DNA of 34,121 bases from MTP4 sp9310u (lineage in GTDB: Archaea; Halobacteriota; Methanosarcinia; Methanosarcinales; Methanosarcinaceae), in contig DAOUSW010000026.1 in assembly GCA_030627005.1 (NCBI GenBank), positions 1-34,121 of the forward strand, written 5' to 3'. The translations under genes were made by a program, and so were the position numbers. The notes below the pieces were generated by a model that was not told the DNA's origin, searched no databases, and was given only the letters and a program-made list of their open reading frames with translations. Positions 8,490 to 15,833 of the stretch are shown here, in pieces; positions within the stretch are counted from its first letter, which is position 1, and each line of letters begins with the position of its first letter.

Positions 8490-8514
8490 ACGGAGCAGGG
8501 AAAGTTATAACATA

Positions 8515-9003
8515 ATGGCTATAATGGGTGGAAGGGAAGCGGGAAGAGGCCCTCTGCAGCTGGACATTGGTATCGTTTTATCAGGCCTTGGGGGAAACTC
8601 CAACGAAGAAAGGGACCAGTTCAACGGGCTTTTTTCCTTTTTTGACGTCGATTTTGGACTTTATATAGGGCCATCATATAATCCGTTTCATACCGTAGGG
8701 CCCAGCATCGGGATTGGGCTGGTCGTAGGATCCAATGGTTTTCTGGCTGCAAAATTAGGCATCCACTTCAAAAGAGCGTTCGGTCTGGCTATGCTATTTC
8801 CCATAGCTCCTATTTATGGTGCTACCGGAGCGGGCTTTTTAGCCGCATTGCCTGTTTCTGAAGGAGTTAAAGTTGCGGCCACTGTCCCATTGCTTTTAGT
8901 GCCAGCAGCCGTTGTATACCAGGAAAATCTCAAAGAATTACATAGGCAGGGAAAAGAAATTTTAATGGAGCTGAAATCTTACATCTCAGGAAAAGGTAAT
9001 TAA
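8515..9003 (+). CDS. hypothetical protein with three hydrophobic segments
   Basis: I do not recognise this 162-residue protein. From the ATG at 8515 it starts MAIMGGREAGRGPLQLDIG, continues with a Gly-rich part and has three hydrophobic stretches in its second half: PSIGIGLVVGSNGFLAAKL, FGLAMLFPIAPIYGATGAGF and VAATVPLLLVPAAVVYQ. It ends with a charged helix (LHRQGKEILMELKSYISGKGN). It is likely membrane associated. An in-frame GTG at 8461 would add 18 residues, but a TATA-like palindrome lies between. A weak GGAGCAGGG sits at 8492-8500. It converges on the metal exporter gene downstream with a ~107-base gap. Coding use looks like its neighbours, so it is probably a real gene, but no function can be given. 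Confidence 0.65.
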   Translation: MAIMGGREAGRGPLQLDIGIVLSGLGGNSNEERDQFNGLFSFFDVDFGLYIGPSYNPFHTVGPSIGIGLVVGSNGFLAAKLGIHFKRAFGLAMLFPIAPIYGATGAGFLAALPVSEGVKVAATVPLLLVPAAVVYQENLKELHRQGKEILMELKSYISGKGN

Positions 9004-9110
9004 TAGAGTCTCTGATAAGCATACCCTCTCAGTCTCCCGTTCCGAAAACCGGTTTCCGTACGATTTGGCAGCAGAAATAAGCACAGGTATGTTCTTCTGA
9101 TTTTTTTTCT

Positions 9111-10118
9111 TTACCTTACTTCGATTTTTTCAACCTTCCTTTCTTCGGGGCCCCACTCCTCAGGCCCGGTTTCCGCTTCTTTTCTCAGGCAGCCGCCGAT
9201 TTTTCCGGGGTAAGCAGGAGGCTCGGGGATATCGGGTTCGGCTTTTACAAGGACGTAGGTGTAGGGACCGAAGGCTTTTTTCAGGGAGTGTTCGACGTGG
9301 AGGGCAATCCTGTCCGCTTCGCCGACGTTCAGGCCGCCGTCTACCTTTATGTGGACGTCCACGGCAATGTTGCTCCCGATCCTCCGGGTTTTCATGTTCG
9401 AAAGGGCCCGGACCCCTTCGGTGTTCAGGATGATTTCCCGGACCTCCGTGTTTGTCTTTTCGTCAAGGGAGGCTTCGATAAGTTCGTTTACGCTGCTGCA
9501 GGAAATCTTCAGGGCAACTTTGAAAATGAAGAGGCTCAGGAAAACCGCCATCAAAGGGTCGAGGACCACCCACCTGCCGCCCAGGAAAATAGCGGCTCCA
9601 ACCCCTAGCATGGTGCAGACCGAGGAGAGGGCGTCCGAGCGGTGGTGCCAGGCATTTGCGGTCAGGGCCATGCTGTTGATTTTCCTTGCATGGCGGATTG
9701 TGTAATGGTACATCAGTTCTTTGGAGAGGATGGAAAGAATAGCGGCATACAGTGCGATCAGGGCTGGCTGCTGGAGGGTCTCCCCATTTATGACAAGCAG
9801 GCTTTTCCGGAACCCGTAAAGAAAAGTTTCCCATGCGACTACGAAAAGCATGAGCCCGACCAGGCTTGCAGAGAGGGTCTCGACCTTCCCGTGTCCGTAG
9901 TTATGGCTCCTGTCCACAGGCTTCCTGGCAATCTTGAAGCCCAGGATCACTACCAGGTCGGTCAGGAAATCGGAAAGGGAATGGACGGCGTCCGCAACCA
10001 TCGCTGCGCTGTTTCCCAGAACTCCTGCAAACAGCTTAAAAATAGTCAGCCCCAGGTTCACGAACAGCCCTGCGCCCGTTACCCGTATTGCCTGTTCGAA
10101 ACGCTTATCCTGGTCCAT
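9111..10118 (-). CDS. cation diffusion facilitator (CDF) metal exporter
   Basis: Membrane exporter of divalent metal ions driven by protons. The 335 residues have six membrane segments followed by the cytoplasmic CDF C-terminal domain (from about residue 215, EASLDEKTNTEVREIILNTEGV). The transport site shows HSLSD (His46-x3-Asp50) in TM2 and HHRSD (His158-x3-Asp162) in TM5, the His-Asp/His-Asp pattern associated with zinc-type selectivity; the SHNYGHGKVE loop (71-80) is also typical. The ATG at 10118 is preferred over the in-frame GTG at 10130 because GGAAGTGATC, a Shine-Dalgarno-like sequence, lies between them at proper spacing. It appears monocistronic; no metal regulator is adjacent. The last ~25 residues are hydrophilic and charged. 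Confidence 0.9.
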   Translation of the reverse strand: MDQDKRFEQAIRVTGAGLFVNLGLTIFKLFAGVLGNSAAMVADAVHSLSDFLTDLVVILGFKIARKPVDRSHNYGHGKVETLSASLVGLMLFVVAWETFLYGFRKSLLVINGETLQQPALIALYAAILSILSKELMYHYTIRHARKINSMALTANAWHHRSDALSSVCTMLGVGAAIFLGGRWVVLDPLMAVFLSLFIFKVALKISCSSVNELIEASLDEKTNTEVREIILNTEGVRALSNMKTRRIGSNIAVDVHIKVDGGLNVGEADRIALHVEHSLKKAFGPYTYVLVKAEPDIPEPPAYPGKIGGCLRKEAETGPEEWGPEERKVEKIEVR

Positions 10119-10404
10119 ATTCCGGATCACTTCCCACTTCCACTGCAGTGGACCCCCCGGAATATCTACTCTCAGAAAGTCTCAGTTTCCTCTCCGTTTC
10201 CGGTCCCTTCTCACCCTGAATAACGCAAAATTAAGGGTTCCGGCTGCTCCTGGGGGTTTGCAGTCTAAAGTAAAATCAATATACAATCATTAAATATGTT
10301 GTTATATATATTAAAATAGTACCTCTTAATTTTTTAGTATTAGTATGGCATGTCGAAGCTCCCATCTCATTCAAATTTTTTAAGGCATTATTTAAAAGGG
10401 GTTT
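10119..10404. other. intergenic, AT-rich, no gene seen
   Basis: The stretch 10270-10345 is strongly AT rich (TTAAATATGTTGTTATATAT). It could hold a promoter for the metal exporter, but no box can be placed with confidence. A short plus-strand ORF at 9934-10293 is mostly antisense to the exporter. Confidence 0.4.
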
Positions 10405-10565
10405 TATAGTCCCGAACTCAAATATCTGCACTTACATTATAACCACGGAAGACACCGAAAGCACGGAAGGATTGTGACCCGAGGTCCTTTTTTCCGTGTT
10501 TTCAGTGCTTTCAGTGGTTAAACTTTCACTTGAGATTGGGGAAGGAATTTGGGTTATGGACTATA
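10405..10565 (+). mobile_element. MITE-like 161-bp palindromic element, copy 1
   Basis: Bounded by TATAGTCC (10405-10412) and GGACTATA (10558-10565), perfect 8-bp terminal inverted repeats. The core AACCACGGAAGACACCGAAA.. pairs with ..TTTCAGTGGTT to form a long imperfect hairpin. It has no ORF of its own. Copies 2 and 3 (15444-15604, 19215-19375) have the same length and orientation; copy 4 begins at 33972. Conservative call: non-autonomous transposable or structured repeat element. Confidence 0.75.
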
Positions 10566-10725
10566 ATATTGTCCAGGCCCAGAAGGGCTTTTCAAAGATT
10601 ATGTCAGGCTTTTTTAGGGCCATCCAGCCCTTTCGCCTTTTTCGCCTTTTTCGCCTCCTAAGGTCTATCCCGGCTTTCAGCCTTATTCAGATCCTTCAGA
10701 TTTTTATCAGTATTTTTCAGGTCTT
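10566..10725. other. spacer with short Phe-coding microrepeats, no gene
   Basis: Contains TTTCGCC repeated three to four times (about 10628-10651) and a run of TTTCAG/TTTTCAG motifs to 10740. A 99-codon plus-strand ORF over this and the preceding element is only translated repeat. Confidence 0.5.
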
Positions 10726-12265
10726 TCAGGGTTTTTTCAGTATTTTTGCAATAATTACCAGCCCTGTCAGATTTATCATCCCTATCAGGAAATAGCCTAT
10801 AAGTTGCCCGAAACTCACCCCAAAAATTCCATTGCTTCCCGTGCCGGAATTCCCCCCCATTTGGGCGTTGCTGGCAGTGGCGCTCTCTATTCCGGAACCA
10901 TCGTAGGCTCCGGGTTTCAGCTCAAGGTCCCTGAATTCGATAACAGAGTCGGTTTCCAGAAACAGTTCTTCTTCTTTTTCTTCCTGGCCGTTTTCGCCTT
11001 CAAAGGTAGCTCTTACCGTGTAGGTGAAGTCCGGCTCAAGGCCCAGGAAAAGAAACTCGTCGTCATTTTTCGGGGAAGCGACAGGTTTCCCGGCTTTCAG
11101 GAGTTCCACGGAGCCTTCCCCGAGCAGTTTTACCTTCAGGTTCACGTAGCTTTTGAGCACAATCTGCTCCCCGTCGGCAAAGCGGGGCTTTCCGGGGACG
11201 TTCAGGACTCCCAGCAGGGTAGGGGCCGCATCTTCCTGCCCGTATTCCTCTTTTATCACTCCGCTTTCCACATCCGGGGCCCGGACTATCAGGGGGACCA
11301 GCTGGGCCTCATCGGATACGGAGTATTTTTCGCCCTGGTGCCCTCCCCTGGAATCGTCTGTTGGAAAAGCCATCCCGTGGTCAGCGGTCAGGATGAAAGC
11401 GATATCGTTCCCCTTGCAGAGTTCGTAGAGGGGCATAAGGTCAGCGTCCAGGCTTTCGATGCAGTCCAGGTATCCGTAGTTGCCGCGGTAGTGCCCGCTC
11501 ATGTCCACGGCTCCCACGTTGACCGTGAGCAGGTATTTCTGTTGGGGATATTCCCTGGCCATGTACTCCACAAGGGAAGAGGCCGTATCGATGCCCCACC
11601 GGTTGTACCCGCTGTATCTTTCCCCTGCCTCTTTCGAGCTCACATAGCCGGGAGCCCCGGTTGCCTTTTCTTCCATAAGCTCAAGCAGCCCGGGCGGGAT
11701 TTTCAGGACCCCTCCGGCTCCGGAGGCGTGTTCGTAGCTCTCAAGAGTGGGTTCCAGTTTACTAATTGAGTTTTTTTCGTCCCTCAGGATGGCGTCCTGT
11801 TCGGCGCAGATTGACCAGGAATCCCCCTTTTCCATCACCCCTATGCAGAGGTAGCCCTGTTCATGCAAAACATCAAAAAGCGTGGCGTCCCGGAAGCTAA
11901 CCAGCTCACTGTCCGCCCCGGTGTTCCCCGTAACCAGGACCGAATGGCCCCCTTCCGTGAAGGTCTGTGGGACGCGGAGTTCCAGGACTTTTGCGCTCTC
12001 TTTGCTGATTTCAGGAATCGCTTCAAGCCTGGCTCTTTCAAGGGGACTGCCGTCCAGGGCGTATGGGGTCAGTTCGGGATATACGAAAGGGGCGCTTATG
12101 CCGTCTGCGATAAGGAGCACGGCGCCGTTAGGGGTCTGCACCGGGCTTACTTCAACTTCAGTAAGGGCGAAGGCCGGGCAGGGAAATGTCGCGAAAAAAA
12201 ATGGAGGCAGCTGCAAAAAGGATTGCCGCTGAAAAGAGACGGTGTTTCGGGATTCCGGATTTCAT
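10726..12265 (-). CDS. secreted, membrane-anchored alkaline-phosphatase-superfamily hydrolase (frameshift in signal peptide)
   Basis: Predicted extracytoplasmic metal-dependent phospho- or sulfo-hydrolase. The mature part shows AVLLIADGISAPF near its N-terminus (first metal Asp), VNVGAVDMSGHYRGNYG and FILTADHGMAFPTDDSRGGHQGE, the Asp/His metal sites of the alkaline phosphatase/iPGM superfamily. A beta-rich domain (~95 residues) and a C-terminal membrane helix (LIGYFLIGMINLTGLVIIAK) follow. The uninterrupted frame (10726-12216) opens only at a TTG and lacks a charged signal peptide. The other frame starts at ATG 12265 (MKSGIPKHRLFSAAILFAAA) and goes out of frame at A8 (12194-12201). Removing one base joins the frames into a textbook signal peptide ending AFA and a ~512-residue protein. 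The indel may be sequencing error, mutation or slippage. A TATA at 12287-12295 suggests a leaderless mRNA starting at this ATG. Substrate unknown. Confidence 0.8.
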
Positions 12266-12286
12266 TATAAATTAATTTAGATGCCA

Positions 12287-12295
12287 GATATAAAG
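12287..12295 (-). promoter_or_regulatory. TATA box, likely leaderless start
   Basis: On the minus strand CTTTATATC is centred ~26 bases before the ATG at 12265, the normal archaeal TATA-to-start distance, and no Shine-Dalgarno sequence precedes that ATG. This supports the upstream ATG, in the signal-peptide frame, as the real start. Confidence 0.5.
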
Positions 12296-12507
12296 AATTT
12301 GCTTTTACACCTTTTTTTATTCATCCGGGATAAATAATTTGTCCCGGTTATAATAATGGTTTTTGCCGCGTATTCTCTCTGATTTGGGTATCTTTTTAAA
12401 TGTTTAACTTTCTTTAGCTTGCGTAGCTTCATATTACATTTCTAACAAATATACCTACACATCCAGGAAAAATCTATCATTTTACTCAAAAAACAGGTAA
12501 TGTTCCC

Positions 12508-13389
12508 ATGAAGATGAGCCCTCGCTGTACCTACTGTCTGCTTTCCAGAGTGCACTTCCAGTCCAAGCTGTCTACGGATGACGAAGACCTGATAAACAAA
12601 ACAATTCATGAGTGTCTCTGCGTTTTGAATGAACACTACAGCCCTGATGCCGTTTCCTCCGTTGTTGCCACCAAAGTCCACAGGAAATGCTATGAAGTCC
12701 TGGGGGACAACGACCCTTATGCCGTTACCAAGAAACTGATCAACCAGGCTGCGGAAAAAGTCCTGCCCTTCGCAAGGGAGAAAATTTACGAAGGAAACCC
12801 CGATGACGCGGAACTTTTCAAGCGGGCCGTGCTTGCCTCCGTTATTGCGAACTATTTTGACTTCGGGATCATGGGTTTTGATGCCAGCGAGGACAAGTTT
12901 GAAGCCGCTTTCCAGAAATATTTCGAGCAAGGGCTCGATGTGGACGAGACCCGGAAGATGCTCGGGCTCATGGAGGACGTTGTCTACATTGCCGACAACT
13001 GCGGAGAGATCCTCTTTGACATGCTCGTTTTTGATATCATTAAAAAGCTCGGCGGAAAAATCACCCTGGTAGTGCGGGGAGCCCCGATTCTCACCGACGT
13101 TACCATGGAAGAAGTCCGGGAGTACGAAATCGATAAAAAGGTTGACAGGGTCCTTACCACCGGTTCCAACGCCATAGGCGTGCTCGTGGATGAGATCCCG
13201 AATGAACTGCTGGAAGCCATGAAGGACGCAACCCTCATCATCAGCAAGGGCATGGCAAACTATGAGACCCTCTCCGAACACAACTTCGGGCCTATTGCCT
13301 ACCTCCTCCTCACGAAATGCGAATGTGTTGCCGACTCCCTGGACCTGGATGAAGGCCTGGCCGTTGCAAAACTGATGAACTGTCCGTGA
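12508..13389 (+). CDS. DUF89 family damage-control phosphatase (ARMT1-like)
   Basis: Predicted metal-dependent phosphatase of the DUF89 family, whose members remove phosphate from damaged or overflow sugar phosphates and related metabolites. The 293 residues match the archaeal subfamily. Visible features: N-terminal CTYC (Cys7, Cys10), a helical domain with LGDNDPYAVTK (~66-76), VVYIADNCGEILFDMLV (~158-174) with the metal-binding Asp163-Asn164, the VVRGAPILTDVT strand-turn with Asp197, and KGMANYETLSE (~247-257) of the C-terminal active-site loop. ATG at 12508 has AGGTAAT about eight bases upstream; a second in-frame ATG two codons later is possible. It is divergent from the secreted hydrolase, with about 240 bases of shared promoter DNA. 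A 338-codon ORF on the opposite strand is a shadow. Confidence 0.88.
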   Translation: MKMSPRCTYCLLSRVHFQSKLSTDDEDLINKTIHECLCVLNEHYSPDAVSSVVATKVHRKCYEVLGDNDPYAVTKKLINQAAEKVLPFAREKIYEGNPDDAELFKRAVLASVIANYFDFGIMGFDASEDKFEAAFQKYFEQGLDVDETRKMLGLMEDVVYIADNCGEILFDMLVFDIIKKLGGKITLVVRGAPILTDVTMEEVREYEIDKKVDRVLTTGSNAIGVLVDEIPNELLEAMKDATLIISKGMANYETLSEHNFGPIAYLLLTKCECVADSLDLDEGLAVAKLMNCP

Positions 13390-13774
13390 TCTTCGGAATG
13401 CGGCCTTAACTTCCCTGCTGCAGCGGGGCCTGCAGCAACAGTAGTTTTTCGCTAGCAAACCGCCAGCTCATATCCTGCTGACCATCCTTCCGCTTATCCT
13501 GCCGTTTATCCTGCCGCCCGTTCTGCCAATTATCCTGCCGCCCGTTCTGCCAATTATCCTGCCGCCCGTTCTGCCAATTATCCTGTCGGTCATCCTGCCA
13601 ATTATCCTGTCGGTCATCCTGTCGATTTTTTCCGGCATCTTTTTATTGTTCAGGGTTTCTAAATATATACAGTTAATATAATGTAAAGATGAAATTGCAA
13701 CTGAAACAAAACGCAACTGAAACAAAGCGCAAATAAAAAAGCGTAAATAAATAAAGTAAAGGGAGAACTGTAAA
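13390..13774. repeat. 24-bp tandem repeat array in intergenic region
   Basis: Three perfect 24-base units (13508-13531, 13532-13555, 13556-13579; unit begins ATCCTGCCGCCCGTTCTG) continue into degenerate half-units to about 13625 and start degenerately near 13475. The unit length is a multiple of three, so the minus strand reads as a repeated IIGRTGGR octapeptide in a 149-codon ORF (13468-13917), but that ORF is antisense to the next gene and has no other coding features. No spacers, hence not CRISPR. The remainder (13640-13774) is AT rich and should hold the promoter of the CooT gene. Confidence 0.8.
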
Positions 13775-13963
13775 ATGTGTGAGCTGAACGTCATTATGCT
13801 TCGTGGAGAAGAACGCGAACAGGTTATGGAATCCGTAGCAAAAATAGTGGTTGAAGGCGACTCGATTAAGCTCACCGGGATTCTCGGGGAGAGGATGACG
13901 GTTACGGGTTCAATCAAAGAAATTAACTTTTCAAGCGGAGAAGCCCTGCTTCTGGCAAAGTGA
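13775..13963 (+). CDS. CooT-family nickel-binding protein
   Basis: Small 62-residue protein of the CooT family (SH3/Lsm-like fold). The Rhodospirillum member is a nickel chaperone for carbon monoxide dehydrogenase that binds Ni through Cys2. The start MCELNVIML keeps the Met-Cys pair, and the pattern ESVAKIVVEGDSIKLTGILGE then IKEINFSSGEALLL fits the family. In a methanogen it could serve CODH/acetyl-CoA synthase or another nickel enzyme, but no nickel enzyme is adjacent. ATG at 13775 follows GGGAG at ~10 bases. Its last codons and stop are included in a 41-bp tandem duplication. Earlier annotations often called this family RNA-binding. Confidence 0.8.
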   Translation: MCELNVIMLRGEEREQVMESVAKIVVEGDSIKLTGILGERMTVTGSIKEINFSSGEALLLAK

Positions 13964-14031
13964 AACCGGATTCCCTGAAGGAATACGAAGTTCTGGCAAA
14001 GTAAAGCCGGATTCCCTGAAGGAAAACGAAG
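13950..14031 (+). repeat. 41-bp tandem duplication covering the end of the CooT gene
   Basis: Units 13950-13990 and 13991-14031 differ at three or four bases. Each begins TTCTGGCAAAGT, then GGATTCCCTGAAGGAA. The first contains the CooT stop TGA; the second has TAA at the equivalent position. It leaves the protein intact. Confidence 0.85.
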
Positions 14032-14300
14032 TTTGAGCTGAATTCCAGAGTCCCGGAATTCTCATTTCCTGTTTTTTACGCTGCGACCTATAAAGCCAGG
14101 CACCCCTAAAATCATTCGGGGAAAATGTTACAAACGAGATTATCGTCGATTTTCAAAAATCCAATCAATAAATATGGGTCATGCGGCCTTTTGAAATTTA
14201 TTGACAATGCTTAAATGTGCCAAAATTTTGGCAATTATCGATTTTTCCGACGCTCTCACTTCCAATATCTATAAAACTTTATCTTTCATATATACCAGGC
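14032..14300 (+). promoter_or_regulatory. promoter region with perfect 16-bp palindrome
   Basis: TGCCAAAATTTTGGCA at 14218-14233 is a perfect palindrome about 70 bases before the MetE-like start. TATA candidates TCTATAAAAC (14267-14276) and CATATATA (~14288-14295) lie between it and the ATG. The palindrome is well placed as a transcription factor site just upstream of the promoter. No gene is visible in 14032-14300. Confidence 0.55.
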
Positions 14301-15356
14301 ATGCGGGAGGTTATTTTTATCGATGAAGGAAGCCTTCCCACACCTGAAGGTATCACGCGGGAGTGGGTAAAGGTTGCAGCTGAAAACCGGGACGAGGACG
14401 AAAAACTTTTTTCCATGATAAGGGAGGCTTTCCAGAGAAAAATTGATGTGGGAGTACATGTTCCCACATATCCTCAGTTTAGAGATATGATAGGCCAGTT
14501 CCTGGATATCATCAGAGATGAAAAGAATTGTTATGAACCTTATGCGCTAAAAGAAGAAAATGCAAAGATCCTTGAGCTTGAAATAATTGAAGAGGTTGCA
14601 AAACAGTATAAAGAGGAGACAGGAAAGACTCTTGAAGTTAGGGTTTGTATTGCAGGCCCTACGGATATGTATCTTCAGGCTTTCGGGGCAACAGCTTTTG
14701 TGGACGCATATCATACCCTTGCACTGGATATTGAGAACTTCATTAAACAGGCATTTAAAACTGCAAATAATTTCAAAATTAAGGTTATAGCCCTGGATGA
14801 ACCCAGCCTCGGGATAAATGATAGGGTCCGGTTTTCTGACGCTGATATCATCTCCGCTCTGACTCTTGCTTCCAGCTATGCTCGGCAGCAGGGAGCTGAT
14901 GTGGAGATTCACCTGTATTCCCCCTTGAAGTATAAGCTTATATGCGAAACCCCTATCAATGTCATCGGATTTGAGTATGCGGGAACTCCTTCCTACCTGG
15001 ATCTTCTGGACAGAAAAGTACTGGAGGATTCAAATACTTATATCGGAGTCGGAATTTCGAGAACCGATATTTCCAGCCTTATAGGTATTGTCAATGAAAA
15101 GTATGGAATTAATGCCTGGGAGGAAAAGGAGTACATGCAAAAAATCGTAACTGAGCTCGAAACTCCGGATGTCATAAAAAAGAGGCTTGAAACGGCTTTT
15201 TCCGTTCTTGGGGATCGCATAAAGTATGCGAATCCGGACTGCGGGCTGGCGTTCTGGCCGGACCAGGACCTCGCTTTCAAGCTGCTTGAGAATACCGCAA
15301 AAGGTATTAATGAATTTAATGCAGAAAAGAAGAACTCTGGTCCGAAGCGGACTTAA
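14301..15356 (+). CDS. MetE-like core methionine synthase family methyltransferase
   Basis: Soluble TIM-barrel protein resembling the C-terminal half of cobalamin-independent methionine synthase (351 residues, no N-terminal MetE half), as in archaeal 'core MetE' enzymes that take the methyl group from a methylated corrinoid. Seen: CIAGPTDMY (116-124), IALDEPSLGIN (163-173), VEIHLYSPLKY (201-211), VIGFEYAGTP (221-230) and YANPDCGLAFWP (309-320). The zinc ligands of MetE (His-x-Cys, Glu, Cys) would correspond to His204, Tyr206, Glu225 and Cys314, so the second ligand is Tyr instead of Cys. It may therefore be a divergent methyltransferase rather than a true methionine synthase. ATG at 14301 is preferred; the GTG-opened ORF from 14217 would run through the promoter palindrome. 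No partner gene is close by. Confidence 0.75.
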   Translation: MREVIFIDEGSLPTPEGITREWVKVAAENRDEDEKLFSMIREAFQRKIDVGVHVPTYPQFRDMIGQFLDIIRDEKNCYEPYALKEENAKILELEIIEEVAKQYKEETGKTLEVRVCIAGPTDMYLQAFGATAFVDAYHTLALDIENFIKQAFKTANNFKIKVIALDEPSLGINDRVRFSDADIISALTLASSYARQQGADVEIHLYSPLKYKLICETPINVIGFEYAGTPSYLDLLDRKVLEDSNTYIGVGISRTDISSLIGIVNEKYGINAWEEKEYMQKIVTELETPDVIKKRLETAFSVLGDRIKYANPDCGLAFWPDQDLAFKLLENTAKGINEFNAEKKNSGPKRT

Positions 15357-15443
15357 AAACTCAGGCTCTACAAATACATCTTTTTAACACGTCCTCATGC
15401 CATGTCTATATAAGTTAGAATCAATTGTTCATTGAAACATATT

Positions 15444-15604
15444 TATAGTTCCGAACGTAAATATTTACACTTACTTTATAACCACGGAAGACACAGAAAG
15501 CACGGAAGGACTGTGCAGCTATTTCCTTTTTTCCGTGTTTTCCGTGCTTTCCGTGGTTAAACTTTCACTTGAGATTGGGGGAGGAATTTGGGGCATTGAC
15601 TATA
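15444..15604 (+). mobile_element. MITE-like 161-bp palindromic element, copy 2
   Basis: Starts TATAGTTCC and ends TTGACTATA, with the same ends and exact length as copy 1. The left arm (AACCACGGAAGACACAGAAA..) and right arm (..TTTCCGTGGTT) pair over 24 of 28 positions by hand count, with a ~20-base loop. It lies between the MetE-like gene and the lipoprotein gene. Flanks (15357-15443, 15605-15833) show no gene. Confidence 0.75.
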
Positions 15605-15833
15605 GTTGGCAGATCATTTGCAAATACCTTGAAATTGTTGCTTGCGAACTGCACATTTAGCGTTCCAGGAATTGCTTTCCGCCCTGTAAAGGCAGTTACC
15701 GCGATTTGAGATTCTGGATCAGCTTATCAACTATCTATTAAAAGTAAAGTATTTCCCAAGCTCACTTTATTCGAAAATAATGTAAATTTTCAGAAAAAAC
15801 AATCTCAAAGTAAATAACATCAGGAGATCTGTT

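Noticed and set aside
10804..11769. 321-codon plus-strand ORF
   Set aside because: Antisense to the secreted hydrolase; no start signal and no domain.
12442..13458. 338-codon minus-strand ORF
   Set aside because: It lies fully over the DUF89 gene, whose motifs are unmistakable; the antisense translation shows no family feature.
13508..13579. possible CRISPR array
   Set aside because: Units are directly adjacent with no spacers.
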